Below are positions 42,300-51,322 of a stretch of DNA of 58,884 nucleotides, in pieces. Source of the stretch: Tistrella bauzanensis (lineage in GTDB: Bacteria; Pseudomonadota; Alphaproteobacteria; Tistrellales; Tistrellaceae); NCBI RefSeq assembly GCF_014636235.1, contig NZ_BMDZ01000036.1:1-58884 (forward strand). The letters run 5' to 3'. A model generated the notes under the pieces. That model ran no database searches, had not been told where the DNA came from, and saw nothing but the letters and a program-made list of their open reading frames with translations. Made by a program: the position numbers and the translations under genes. The number at the start of each line of letters is the position of its first letter. Position 1 is the stretch's first letter.

Positions 42300-43805
42300 A
42301 TGGTTCCGCATATCGTTGTCGTCGACCGCCCTGAGGACATCCCGGCGATCCCCGCGGCCGCCGGTCGCCAGGTGCTGACCGCCCGCGCCTTCATCGACAG
42401 CCCGCCACCGGCCGACGCCGCCAGATCAGGTCGCGCGGGCATGCGGGTGATCAACCTGACCCGCGATCACCGCTATCTGTCGCTGGGCTATTACGTCTCG
42501 CTGCTGGCCGAGGGTCGGGGTGAGCGGGTGATCCCGACGCCGTCGGCCCTGACCGAGATTTCATCCAAGCGGATCTACGCCCACGCCCTGCCGGAACTGA
42601 CCGGCATCGCCCGGCGCCATCTGATGCCGCCGCCGGCCGGCGGCGCCATCACCCGCACCGTCACCGTGATGTTCGGCGAGACCGCCGAGCCCGAGACCGC
42701 GGCGCTTGGCCGGCGGGCCTTCGACCTGTTCCGTCTGCCGCTGATGGCACTGCATCTGGTGCATGGCGCGGCCGAGCCGGTGGGCGGCGGGCTGGGCTGG
42801 TCGGTGCGGTCGGTGCGCAGCCGCGGCGTGCGCGGGCTGGACAGCGACGATCACGCGGCCTTCGCCCGCGCGATCGACCGCTTCACCACCGATCGCTGGC
42901 GGGCGCCGAAACCTGCGCTCCGCACCCGTCACGATCTGGCCATCCTGCACGACCCGGCCGATCCTCTGCCGCCATCGAACAGCAAGGCGCTGGCCCGGTT
43001 CTGCAAGCTGGGCCCGGCGCTGGGCCTGGACGTGACCCTGATCACCCGCCGCGATCTGGCGCGGCTGGCGGAATTCGATGCGCTGTTCATCCGCGAGACC
43101 ACCCGGATCGATCACCACACCTTCCGCTTCGCCACCCGCGCCGCGCAGGACGGCATGCCGGTGATCGACGATCCGCAATCGATCGTGCGCTGCACCAACA
43201 AGATCTATCTGGCCGAACTGCTGCGGGTTCACAATCTGCCGGCGCCGAAGACCATGATCCTGCATCGCCAGCGGCTGCTGGATGCCGAGGCGGTTCTGGG
43301 CTATCCGATGGTGCTGAAAATCCCCGACGGCGCATTCTCGAACGGCGTCTTCAAGGCCGAGAACCGCGATCAGTTGATCGAGATGGCGGCCCGGGTGTTC
43401 GCGCGCAGCGATCTGGCGCTGGCACAGGCCTTCGTCTACACCGCCTTCGACTGGCGGGTGGGCATCCTGAACCGCCAGCCGATCTTCGCCTGCCAGTATT
43501 TCATGTCACGCGATCACTGGCAGATCGTGAAGCACAGCGGCGATGGCCGCATCGATCAGGGCGGTTTCCGCACGATGGCGGTGGATGCAGCGCCCGCAGA
43601 GGTGATCGATGCCGCCGTGCGCGCCGCCGCTCCGATCGGCGACGGGCTGTATGGTGTCGATCTGAAGCAGAACGCCGACGGCGTGTTCGTGATCGAGGTC
43701 AACGACAACCCGAATATCGATGCCGGGGTCGAGGATGCGGTGCTGAAGGACGATCTGTACCGGATCATCCTGAAGGATTTCGTCCGGCGGATCGAGACGC
43801 GCTGA
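42300..43805 (+). CDS. RimK-like ATP-grasp ligase
   Basis: A 501-residue RimK-family ligase. The N-terminal ~210 residues (RYLSLGYYVSLLAEGRGERVI; LPLMALHLVHG) are the extra domain typical of this subfamily. The ATP-grasp region starts near residue 260: RCTNKIYLAELLRVHNLPAP, GYPMVLKIPDGAFSNGVFK, and Mg-binding end YGVDLKQNADGVFVIEVNDN. It probably links amino acids such as glutamate to a peptide or protein terminus. Encoded directly after the GNAT-C39 gene (gap 5 bp). ATG 42300 has no clear Shine-Dalgarno site, so translation is likely coupled. Confidence 0.9.
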   Translation: MVPHIVVVDRPEDIPAIPAAAGRQVLTARAFIDSPPPADAARSGRAGMRVINLTRDHRYLSLGYYVSLLAEGRGERVIPTPSALTEISSKRIYAHALPELTGIARRHLMPPPAGGAITRTVTVMFGETAEPETAALGRRAFDLFRLPLMALHLVHGAAEPVGGGLGWSVRSVRSRGVRGLDSDDHAAFARAIDRFTTDRWRAPKPALRTRHDLAILHDPADPLPPSNSKALARFCKLGPALGLDVTLITRRDLARLAEFDALFIRETTRIDHHTFRFATRAAQDGMPVIDDPQSIVRCTNKIYLAELLRVHNLPAPKTMILHRQRLLDAEAVLGYPMVLKIPDGAFSNGVFKAENRDQLIEMAARVFARSDLALAQAFVYTAFDWRVGILNRQPIFACQYFMSRDHWQIVKHSGDGRIDQGGFRTMAVDAAPAEVIDAAVRAAAPIGDGLYGVDLKQNADGVFVIEVNDNPNIDAGVEDAVLKDDLYRIILKDFVRRIETR

Positions 43806-43866
43806 CAGCGCGGCCTGCGCGCGCGCATCGCGGGAACAAGCCCCTGCGACCGGATGTCACACCCTT

Positions 43867-43884
43867 GGGCGCGCAGGCGCGCCC
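43867..43884. other. GC palindrome after rimK-like gene
   Basis: GGGCGCGC-AG-GCGCGCCC can fold into a very stable hairpin 60 bp after the RimK stop. No T tract follows. A role in mRNA 3' stability is possible. Confidence 0.35.
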
Positions 43885-43983
43885 CTACACTCGGCCCTTA
43901 TGACGGGGCAGATCAGGCACAGCCGTGGAACCAGCCATGGCGGCCGGCGACAGGGACAGATATCACGCAGATCCCACCGGCCG

Positions 43984-44394
43984 ATGCGACGCCTGATGCG
44001 CCGCGCGGCCGGCTGGCTTGCCTTTGCCGCCCTGATGCTGACCCAGCCGGCGATGATTGCCGGCATGACCACCAGCGAGGTCGGCCGGGCGGTGGCCGCC
44101 GTGGCCGGCGTCGATGCCGCAGGCTTCGACCTCGCCGCCATCTGCCACAGCCCGTCATCCGCCAGCCCGTCATCCGCCGATATCGCCGATCCCGATGGCA
44201 CCGCCGGGCATGACAGTGCCGCCGGCCCCGGTCATCACTGCGCGCTGTGCACCGCCATTGCCACGGCATCGCCCCCAGCCCAGCCCACCGGCCCGCTTGC
44301 CCGCGGCCGTCGCGGCCCCGCCATCGCGCCCGAAGCTCTGCGGTTGAGCCTGCGCCGTCGGCGCCGCCGGCCGCGCGCACCGCCACAGGCCTGA
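43984..44394 (+). CDS. DUF2946-like small exported protein
   Basis: 136 residues from ATG 43984 (in-frame ATG at 43900 is also possible). An N-terminal hydrophobic segment (AAGWLAFAALMLTQPAMIAG) is followed by a His/Cys-containing region HDSAAGPGHHCALCTAIA resembling DUF2946, whose members often lie directly upstream of TonB-dependent metal receptors, as here. The C-terminus is Arg-rich. A CCCGTCATCC repeat (2 x 15 bp, 44148-44177) encodes SPSSASPSSA. Metal binding by the HHCALC motif is inference. Confidence 0.6.
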   Translation: MRRLMRRAAGWLAFAALMLTQPAMIAGMTTSEVGRAVAAVAGVDAAGFDLAAICHSPSSASPSSADIADPDGTAGHDSAAGPGHHCALCTAIATASPPAQPTGPLARGRRGPAIAPEALRLSLRRRRRRPRAPPQA

Positions 44395-44448
44395 TCCAGC
44401 AGATCCGTCGTCCCCTCGACCGAAGCTTCAGGATCAGGACCAATCCCC

Positions 44449-46539
44449 ATGACCCGCACCACCTATCGCTGCGGCCGCATCCGGCCGGCCGTGACCGATC
44501 TCATGTCCGCAACGCTCATCTCGGCGGCCGGCCTGCTCGCCCTGACCAGCCTGCCGGCGGTTGCCGCCGACATCACCATCACCACCCTGCCCGATCTCGA
44601 CGTCACCGCCAGTGGCACCGCCAGCGCCACGGCGCCCGATGCCGCCACCCGCGATGCCACGCTCGCCAACAGCCTGCCCGGCAGCTTCGCGGTGATCCCG
44701 GCCGAGGCGTTCCAGAACAGCCGCGCCTTCAACATCGGCGACATGATCGCAACCGTGCCCGGCGTCTATGCCCAATCGCGCTTCGGGCAGGCGGAAACCA
44801 AGCTGTCGATCCGCGGATCGGGGCTCAGCCGCAATTTCCACATGCGCGGCGTGAAGCTCAGCCTCGACGGCCTGCCGATCAATACCAGCGACGGCGCCGG
44901 CGATTTCCAGCAGATCGACCCGCTGTCGCTGCGCCATGTCGAGGTGTTGAAAGGATCGAACGGTTTCTCCGACGGCGTGTCGATGCTGGGCGGCGAGGTG
45001 CGGATGGAAAGCCGCACCGGCCGGTCCGATCCCGGCGTCACCGCACGCGCCGAGCTTGGCAGCTATGGCTTCGTGCGCACCCATGCAGGGTTCGGTTTCG
45101 TCGACGGCGATCGCGATGGCCACCTTTCGGCGACCCTCAGCCGCACCGACGGCTTCCGCGATCATTCGGCCCATGACGACCGCCTGTTCACCGGCAATCT
45201 GGGCTGGCGGCTGACCGATAACGTCGAGACCCGGTTCTATCTGGGCTATGACGATCTCTATCAGGAACTGCCCAGCGCCCTGACGCTGGATCAGGCGCTG
45301 AACGATCCGCGATCAACCGCCGCCGGCAACATCACCGGCGATCAGCGCCGCGACATCACCGCGATCCGTCTGGCCAATCGCTGGTCGGTGGCGATGGGCG
45401 ATGCGACCACGCTGGAATTCGGCGCCTGGCTGCTCGACAAATCGCTCTATCACCCGATCTTCCAGGTGCTGGACAACGATTATCTGGATGGTGGCGTTCA
45501 GGCGAAGCTCACCACCGGCGGTCGGGCGATCGGCCTGGAACACGGCCTGACCTTCGGTGTCAGGCTGGCCGGCGGCGAAACCGACGCCCGACGCTATGTG
45601 AATATCGGCGGCAGCCGTGGCGCGCTGACCGCCGAGGGCACCGAGCGCGGCCGCACCTTCGAGGTCTGGGCGGAAGACGCCGTCGCCATCGCGCCCGATC
45701 TGACGCTGATCATGGGGCTTCAGGCCATGCATGCCCGGCGCGGCTTCGACGACGCCTTTCTCGGCGATGGCGACGACAGCGGCGAGGCCCGCTATGACGA
45801 ACTCAACCCGCGCCTGGGCCTGATCTGGCAGGCCACGCCCGATGTGCAGCTCTATGGCAATCTGGCCCGCAGCGCCGAGCCCCCGACCCTGTCTGAAATC
45901 AACCCCAGCACCGCGCCGGGCTTCGCCGATATCGAGGCACAGACCGCCTGGACCCTGGAAGTCGGCAGTCGTGGCCATTGGGGCCGGCTCGGCTATGACG
46001 TCGCGGTGTTCGAAAGCCGGCTGCGCGATGAGTTGCAGACCTTCGGCACCATCACCGGCGGCACCACCACCATCAATGCCGACCGCACCATTCATCGTGG
46101 CCTGGAAGCGGCCGTCGATCTGACGCTCACCGACGCGCTGATGCTGAAGACATCCTATACCTGGTCGGACTTCCGCTTCGACGGCGACGCAACCTATGGC
46201 GACAACGCTTTGCCCGGCGTGCCGCCGCACCGGCTTTATGCCGAACTGCGCTGGGAGCCGCTGGCCGGTGTGTGGCTGGCGCCGCATGTGGAATGGGTGC
46301 CGGTGGATTATGCTGTCGACAACGCCGAAAGCCTGGATGCGCCGGATTACGCCCTGCTGGGCCTGCGCGCCGGCTGGCAGCCGGCCCCGGGCGTGACCTT
46401 GTTCCTGGACGGCCGCAACCTGACCGACGAAACCTATGTGGCGACCACCAGCGTCACCACCAGCGCCAATGCCGCATCGGCGCTGTTCTATCCGGGCGAC
46501 GGCGCCTCAATCTATGGCGGCATCGCATTCCGGTGGTGA
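44449..46539 (+). CDS. TonB-dependent receptor
   Basis: A 696-residue outer-membrane receptor. A signal region (SAAGLLALTSLPAVAAD) precedes the plug: FNIGDMIATVPGVYAQ, ETKLSIRGSGLSRNFHMRGV, LRHVEVLKGSNGFSDGVSML. Barrel strands follow, ending YGGIAFRW with the usual C-terminal aromatic residue. No N-terminal sigma-signalling (STN) domain. The ligand (metal-chelate, siderophore or cobalamin) is not readable, though the DUF2946 neighbour points to a metal such as copper. No Fur box recognised. Confidence 0.9.
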   Translation: MTRTTYRCGRIRPAVTDLMSATLISAAGLLALTSLPAVAADITITTLPDLDVTASGTASATAPDAATRDATLANSLPGSFAVIPAEAFQNSRAFNIGDMIATVPGVYAQSRFGQAETKLSIRGSGLSRNFHMRGVKLSLDGLPINTSDGAGDFQQIDPLSLRHVEVLKGSNGFSDGVSMLGGEVRMESRTGRSDPGVTARAELGSYGFVRTHAGFGFVDGDRDGHLSATLSRTDGFRDHSAHDDRLFTGNLGWRLTDNVETRFYLGYDDLYQELPSALTLDQALNDPRSTAAGNITGDQRRDITAIRLANRWSVAMGDATTLEFGAWLLDKSLYHPIFQVLDNDYLDGGVQAKLTTGGRAIGLEHGLTFGVRLAGGETDARRYVNIGGSRGALTAEGTERGRTFEVWAEDAVAIAPDLTLIMGLQAMHARRGFDDAFLGDGDDSGEARYDELNPRLGLIWQATPDVQLYGNLARSAEPPTLSEINPSTAPGFADIEAQTAWTLEVGSRGHWGRLGYDVAVFESRLRDELQTFGTITGGTTTINADRTIHRGLEAAVDLTLTDALMLKTSYTWSDFRFDGDATYGDNALPGVPPHRLYAELRWEPLAGVWLAPHVEWVPVDYAVDNAESLDAPDYALLGLRAGWQPAPGVTLFLDGRNLTDETYVATTSVTTSANAASALFYPGDGASIYGGIAFRW

Positions 46540-46557
46540 CCGGAGGCGTCCGGCCGC

Positions 46558-47079
46558 TCAGGCGCCGAAGATCGTCTTGGTGATGCGCGCGGCGGCGATG
46601 ATGTCGCAGCCGCGCCGTGCCTCTGCATCCAGGAAGGCCACGCGCCGGCCGGCACGGAGAACCCGGGCATGCAGGCGGATATCGGCGCCGATCGGTGCCG
46701 GCCGCATCACGCTGACAAAGATGTCATGGGTCGATGCGGTGGCGCCGTCGGGCAGATGCGGCAGCAATGCCATATAGGCGGCCGGGTCCAGCAGGGCATA
46801 GAGCACCCCGCCATGGACGGTGCCGGCGGGCGTGCCGTGGCGGTGATCCAGCACCACCCGTGATTCGGCGCCCTCACGGGTGATCTTCACCAGTTCGAAG
46901 CCCAGCATGCGGTGCATGGGCAGGCTCAGTACCGCATCGATGTCGCGCAGCCGTGCCGCCGGGAAATCGGCAGGCAGCGCGCCGGCCGGAATGCCCGCGC
47001 CCGGTGCGTCGAGACCACGGGCGAGTGATGCCGCGGCGGCGGCCAGGGCCGCCGCCTGTTTCTGGCCAAGATCGGTCAA
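46558..47079 (-). CDS. PaaI-like hotdog thioesterase
   Basis: A 173-residue hotdog-fold protein (HGTPAGTVHGGVLYALLDPAAYMAL; MRPAPIGADIRLHARVLRAGRR). Its first ~55 residues are an Ala-rich extension. Translation appears to start at TTG 47079, as no ATG with a suitable length is available. It lies 42 bp after the acyl-CoA ligase in the same operon and likely hydrolyses CoA esters made or released there. Confidence 0.82.
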   Translation of the reverse strand: MTDLGQKQAAALAAAAASLARGLDAPGAGIPAGALPADFPAARLRDIDAVLSLPMHRMLGFELVKITREGAESRVVLDHRHGTPAGTVHGGVLYALLDPAAYMALLPHLPDGATASTHDIFVSVMRPAPIGADIRLHARVLRAGRRVAFLDAEARRGCDIIAAARITKTIFGA

Positions 47080-47121
47080 TGGATCGGTCCGTCCATAAGG
47101 GGCAGTTAGGCAGCGTGCGGA

Positions 47122-48777
47122 TCAGGCCGCGTCGCCCGCCTCGGCAAGCGCGCGGTCGCGCAGATCACGCTTCATCAGCTTGCCATTGGCGTTGCGCGGC
47201 AGCGGGTCGGCGCCGAAGGTGAAGTAATCCGGCACCTTGTAATCCGACAGCCGCGTCGACAGAAAATCCTTCAGGGCAGCCGCGACCTCGTCTTCCGACA
47301 GGTTGAGCCCGTCATCCTTCAGCATCACGAAGCAGTGGGTCCGTTCCCCCAGCACCGGACAGGGGCGCGACACCAGGGCACTTTCCGCGACCCAGGGGTG
47401 GAAGGACAGCTCGCTTTCCACCTCGGCCGAAAAGATCTTGTAGCCGCCCCGGTTGATCATGTCCTTGCGGCGGTCGAAGACCTTCACATAGCCCTGCTCG
47501 TCCATCGAGCCGATATCGCCCGAGCGCCAGAAGCCCGAGACAAAATTCTCAAGCGTCGCATCGGGCCGCACCCAATAGCCCTTCACCACCATCGGTCCGC
47601 GGATCCACAGCTCGCCCGCCTCGCCCGGCGCCACCTCGCGGCCGGCCTCGTCCATGATCCGGATCTCGGCGCAGCGCACCGGCCGGCCGACGGTATCGGC
47701 ATGAACGGCACCCTCGCCCAGCGGCATCACCGTGCTCGGCGAGGTGGTCTCGGTCGCGCCATAGGCGTTGACCAGATCGAGCCCGGGCAGGATCTCGGCC
47801 AGACGACGGATCGTGGCCATCGGCATCGGCGCGCCGCCATAGCCGCCGATCCGCCACGATGACAGGTCATAGCTGGCAAAATCGGGCTGCAACAGACACA
47901 GATTATACATCGCCGGCACCATCACCCCGTGGGTCATACGCTCGGCCTCGGCCAGCTTCAGGAAATCGCGAGCCTTGAAAGCGCGCATCATCACCGTGGC
48001 GCCGCCGACATGGGCCATCAGCGCGATCACCGCCACCAGACCGGTGACATGGGTTGCCGGCACCGCCAGGATCGACCGCTCGCGCCCGTCCATCCGCATC
48101 TGCATGTGATCGACATAATGCAGGCAGGAATGAACGATGTTCAGATGCGACAGCTCGGCGCCCTTGGGCTTGCCGGTGGTGCCGGAGGTGTACAGGATCA
48201 CCGCCGTGTCGTCTTCATCCACCGCCGCCCAGCCGCCGAGCGCCGGGCCGTCCGCCACCGCATCCCAACCCGTCGCGCCGTCGGGGAGGTCACCACCGGC
48301 GGCCCCGACCACGATCTTCAGGTCCAGGCAGACGACGTCATCGGGATCGGGCAGGCGTGCGCCCAGCTCTGCTTCGAAGATCACCGCGCGCGCGCCGCAA
48401 TTGCCCAGAACATAGGCGAGTTCGGGCTTCTGCTCGCGGGTGTTCAGCGGCACCGCGATGACGCCCAGGCGGATACAGGCCACCCAGGCGATCACGAATT
48501 CGGCGCGGTTGTTCAGAAGCAGCCCGACCCGGTCGCCCTGCACGATACCCCGCGCCGCAAGCCCGCCGGCCAGCCGGTCGGCGGCCTCGTCGAGCGTCGC
48601 ATAGGTGATGCGGCGGTCGCCATCGATCACTGCCTCGGCGTCCGGCAGACGCGCGAAGCTGTCGCGCAGCAGAGCCGTCAGATCGGCGGGTCGATCGGCA
48701 TAGCAGGGCAGGATGCGGTCGCCGAAATGAAGTTCCCGGCGAATGGTCGGCACCGGGGGCACAACACGGGTGGTCAT
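47122..48777 (-). CDS. Acyl-CoA ligase (AMP-binding)
   Basis: A 551-residue class I adenylate-forming enzyme. P-loop VILYTSGTTGKPKGAE, NAYGATETTSPST (A5), GYWVRPDATLENF and hinge/A8 region DRRKDMINRGGYKIFSAEVE, followed by LPRNANGKLMKR (catalytic Lys). It forms an acyl-CoA from a carboxylate, ATP and CoA. Co-transcription with the liv-type ABC transporter suggests the imported ligand is a carboxylic acid. The next upstream gene is livF, 70 bp away. Confidence 0.92.
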   Translation of the reverse strand: MTTRVVPPVPTIRRELHFGDRILPCYADRPADLTALLRDSFARLPDAEAVIDGDRRITYATLDEAADRLAGGLAARGIVQGDRVGLLLNNRAEFVIAWVACIRLGVIAVPLNTREQKPELAYVLGNCGARAVIFEAELGARLPDPDDVVCLDLKIVVGAAGGDLPDGATGWDAVADGPALGGWAAVDEDDTAVILYTSGTTGKPKGAELSHLNIVHSCLHYVDHMQMRMDGRERSILAVPATHVTGLVAVIALMAHVGGATVMMRAFKARDFLKLAEAERMTHGVMVPAMYNLCLLQPDFASYDLSSWRIGGYGGAPMPMATIRRLAEILPGLDLVNAYGATETTSPSTVMPLGEGAVHADTVGRPVRCAEIRIMDEAGREVAPGEAGELWIRGPMVVKGYWVRPDATLENFVSGFWRSGDIGSMDEQGYVKVFDRRKDMINRGGYKIFSAEVESELSFHPWVAESALVSRPCPVLGERTHCFVMLKDDGLNLSEDEVAAALKDFLSTRLSDYKVPDYFTFGADPLPRNANGKLMKRDLRDRALAEAGDAA

Positions 48778-48847
48778 GATCTGGCTTCACATCTCTTGAA
48801 GGACGAAGGTCGTGGAGAGGGTGGACAGCTGGAAGAGCGCCCCGCCG

Positions 48848-49501
48848 TCAATGGGCGGCGGCGGCGGCATTCGCGCCACGCTCGATGACATAGGCATCAT
48901 CATACAACGACTGAGCATGGTTCATGTCGGAATGCGACACCAGGATCGACAGATGCTCGGCCCTGAGCCTGCCGATCACATCGGCCAGACGCTGCGCCAG
49001 CGCCGGGGCGACACCCTCGAAGGGTTCATCCAGCAGCAGCAGCCGGGTGCCGACGGCCAGCGCGCGGGCCAGCGCCACCAGCTTCTGCTGGCCGCCCGAC
49101 AGCAACAGGGCGCGCCGGTCGCGCATCTCCAGCAATTCCGGCATATAGCCATAGACGAGATCCAGCCGCGCGCGCGGTTTCAGGCTTTTCGACACCCAGA
49201 CCGGCAGCAGAATATTTTCCTGCACGGTCAGTTCGGGCACCAGCCCGCGATCTTCCTGCATGAAGCCGATGCCCAGCGCCGCCCGGCCATGTTTCGGCAG
49301 GCCGGCCAGATCGGTGCCGTCGAAACTGATCCGGCCGGATGTCGTGGGCAGATGGCCCATCACCGTGCGCATCAAGCTGGTCTTGCCGGCGCCGTTGCGG
49401 CCGACCAGACCCACCATCTGGCCCTGACCGACGGAGAGCGTGAAATCCCGCAGCACCTCGACCGAGGCGATGCTGGTGCGGACGCGTTCGATTTCGAGCA
49501 T
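48848..49501 (-). CDS. livF: Branched-chain amino acid-type ABC transporter ATPase
   Basis: A 217-residue ATPase. Walker A GRNGAGKTS, signature LLSGGQQKLVALARAL, Walker B LLLLDEPFEGVAPALAQ and switch VSHSDMNHAQ. The switch histidine is in SHSD, a common LivF form. Second liv-type cluster of the window. Confidence 0.92.
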   Translation of the reverse strand: MLEIERVRTSIASVEVLRDFTLSVGQGQMVGLVGRNGAGKTSLMRTVMGHLPTTSGRISFDGTDLAGLPKHGRAALGIGFMQEDRGLVPELTVQENILLPVWVSKSLKPRARLDLVYGYMPELLEMRDRRALLLSGGQQKLVALARALAVGTRLLLLDEPFEGVAPALAQRLADVIGRLRAEHLSILVSHSDMNHAQSLYDDAYVIERGANAAAAAH

Positions 49502-49521
49502 GACGTGATCCAGCCTCCGCT

Positions 49522-50325
49522 TCAGTGACCGGTGACATGACGGCGGACAGCATCATCCGCCAGCACGTGATCGGGGGCGCCATCGGCGATGATCTGGCCG
49601 GAATAGAACGCCAGAACCCGGTCGGCATAGGCGCCGACGATGTCCATGTCGTGCTCCACGAACAGCACCGTCACACCGCCCTGGTCCAGGGCGGTCATGA
49701 TCCGGTCCATGAACGGGAATTTCTCTTCCGCCGACACGCCGCTGGTCGGCTCGTCCAGCATCAGCAGCCGGGGTCGGCCGATCATGGCAAGGGCGATATC
49801 CAGCAGCTTGCGCACGCCGCCGGCCAGTTCAGACACCGGCCGGGGTGCGATATCGGCCAGCCCGAAGCGGTCGAGGACCGCCATCGCGGCGTCGCGGGCC
49901 TCGGCTGTCCGCGCGGGCCGGAAGAACGGCACGGTGCCTTCGGCTGCCGCCGCCCGCGCCACCAGCATGTTCTCAAGGGCTGTCAGTTCCATGCACAATT
50001 GCGGGATCTGGAACGAGCGGGCGATGCCGCGCCGGGCCAGCCGGCGCGGGTCCAGCCGGGTCACGTCCTCGCCATCCAGCAGGATCGTGCCCTCGTCGGG
50101 CTTCAGATAGCCGGTCACCATGTTGACGAAGGTGGTCTTGCCGGCGCCGTTCGATCCGATGACGCTGAGCCGCGCGCCACTTTCGATCGCGACCGAGATG
50201 TCGCGCGCCGCGGTGACGGCGCCGAAGGATTTCTGAAGATTGCGGGTCTCCAGAACTGGATGTCCGGTGGCGGCACGGGTCATCGGCGCCTCTCTCTGGT
50301 TCATCGCCCCCTCTCGCCGGTTCAT
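49522..50325 (-). CDS. livG: Branched-chain amino acid-type ABC transporter ATPase
   Basis: A 267-residue ATPase with Walker A GSNGAGKTT, signature LAGGVRKLLDIALAM, Walker B LLMLDEPTSGVSAEEK and H-loop VEHDMDIV. The start is ambiguous: three in-frame ATGs (50325, 50304, 50283) lie within a 21-bp repeat. I chose 50325 because it overlaps the livM stop (ATGA). Longer N-terminal linker than the first LivG. Confidence 0.9.
   Translation of the reverse strand: MNRREGAMNQREAPMTRAATGHPVLETRNLQKSFGAVTAARDISVAIESGARLSVIGSNGAGKTTFVNMVTGYLKPDEGTILLDGEDVTRLDPRRLARRGIARSFQIPQLCMELTALENMLVARAAAAEGTVPFFRPARTAEARDAAMAVLDRFGLADIAPRPVSELAGGVRKLLDIALAMIGRPRLLMLDEPTSGVSAEEKFPFMDRIMTALDQGGVTVLFVEHDMDIVGAYADRVLAFYSGQIIADGAPDHVLADDAVRRHVTGH
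50281..50322. repeat. 2 x 21-bp in-frame tandem repeat at the livG start
   Basis: Units 50281-50301 and 50302-50322 both begin with CATCG and end in TCTCxxxGGTT-like bases. Each copy carries an ATG in frame on the minus strand, giving three possible starts for LivG. Confidence 0.75.
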
Positions 50326-51311
50326 CGACCTGTCTCCGTGGTTGCGTCGGTCGCGGGGGCGGCGGGCTTGTGGCCGCGATGCCAGAGCGAGCCCAGGCCG
50401 CGCGGCAGGAACAGGATCACCACCAGCAGGAAGGCGCCCAGCGCCAGCTGCCAGGTTTCGGGGAAATACAGGTTCGCGAACGACCGCACCAGTTCCAGGA
50501 TCAGCGAGGCCAGGAACACCGCGACCACGCTGTGCTGCCCGGCCAGGATCGCCAGGAACACCATCTCGCCCGAGGTGGTCCAGTACGAGAAGGTGGGTTC
50601 GATATGGCCAAGCGCGATCGCGGCCAGCGCGCCGCCAATGCCGCCATAGACGCCGGCGATGATGAAGTTGACCGCCATCAGCGACCGGACCGAGGCGCCC
50701 ATATATTCCACGCGCAGCTCGTTTTCCTTCACCGCCAGCGACATCAGCCCGCGCACGGAATTGAAGTGCAGGGCCGCGATCGCCGACAGCACGCCCGCGG
50801 TCGCCACCGCCAGCAGATAGAGCGCGTAATCGGCGGTCTCGGTGGTCGGCACATAACCCAGGATCGACGGGCGCGCCAGGTTGAGGCCGTCGGAGCCGCC
50901 GATGGCGGTCGCCTTGACCAGCAGACCATAGAGCACCATCGACAGCGACAGGGTCAGCATGGCGAAGAAGATGCCGCGATAGCGGGCCAGCAGCGATCCG
51001 AACACCGCCGCCACCGCGCCGGCGGTAAGACCACCCAGCAGCAGCAGCAGGACCGCATCGGTCAGCCCCAGCCAGGGGCCGCCGAGGCCGGCCGCATAGG
51101 CCCCCAGGCAGAACGGCAGGCCCTGGCCGAACGAGACCAGGCCGCCGCGCATCATGAAGATCAGTCCCAGCGCCACGGTCGCATGGGCAATCGCCATCGT
51201 GGCCAGGAACAGGAACCATTTGGGCAGCGCCATGCCGGCGAAAGCCAGCGCGACAACGACGATGGCCGCCACCAGCACCGGGCGCAACACTGCGGATCGG
51301 GTCGACATCAT
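50322..51311 (-). CDS. livM: Branched-chain amino acid-type ABC permease LivM
   Basis: A 329-residue permease from ATG 51311 (GGGAGA upstream). LivM motifs: MRGGLVSFGQGLPFCLGAYA, VKENELRVEYMGASVRSLMA coupling loop, and LGAFLLVVILFLPRGLGSLW. Ends in a short Ala/Thr-rich tail. Confidence 0.9.
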   Translation of the reverse strand: MMSTRSAVLRPVLVAAIVVVALAFAGMALPKWFLFLATMAIAHATVALGLIFMMRGGLVSFGQGLPFCLGAYAAGLGGPWLGLTDAVLLLLLGGLTAGAVAAVFGSLLARYRGIFFAMLTLSLSMVLYGLLVKATAIGGSDGLNLARPSILGYVPTTETADYALYLLAVATAGVLSAIAALHFNSVRGLMSLAVKENELRVEYMGASVRSLMAVNFIIAGVYGGIGGALAAIALGHIEPTFSYWTTSGEMVFLAILAGQHSVVAVFLASLILELVRSFANLYFPETWQLALGAFLLVVILFLPRGLGSLWHRGHKPAAPATDATTETGR

Positions 51312-51322
51312 GGGGTCTCCCG

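Noticed and set aside
43867-43884. Rho-independent terminator after the RimK-like gene
   Set aside because: A stable palindrome is present, but no T tract follows on either strand.
49522-51219. 565-residue LivM-LivG fusion
   Set aside because: Frame runs antisense/out of frame through livM; the real livG begins at 50325 with a stop-start overlap.
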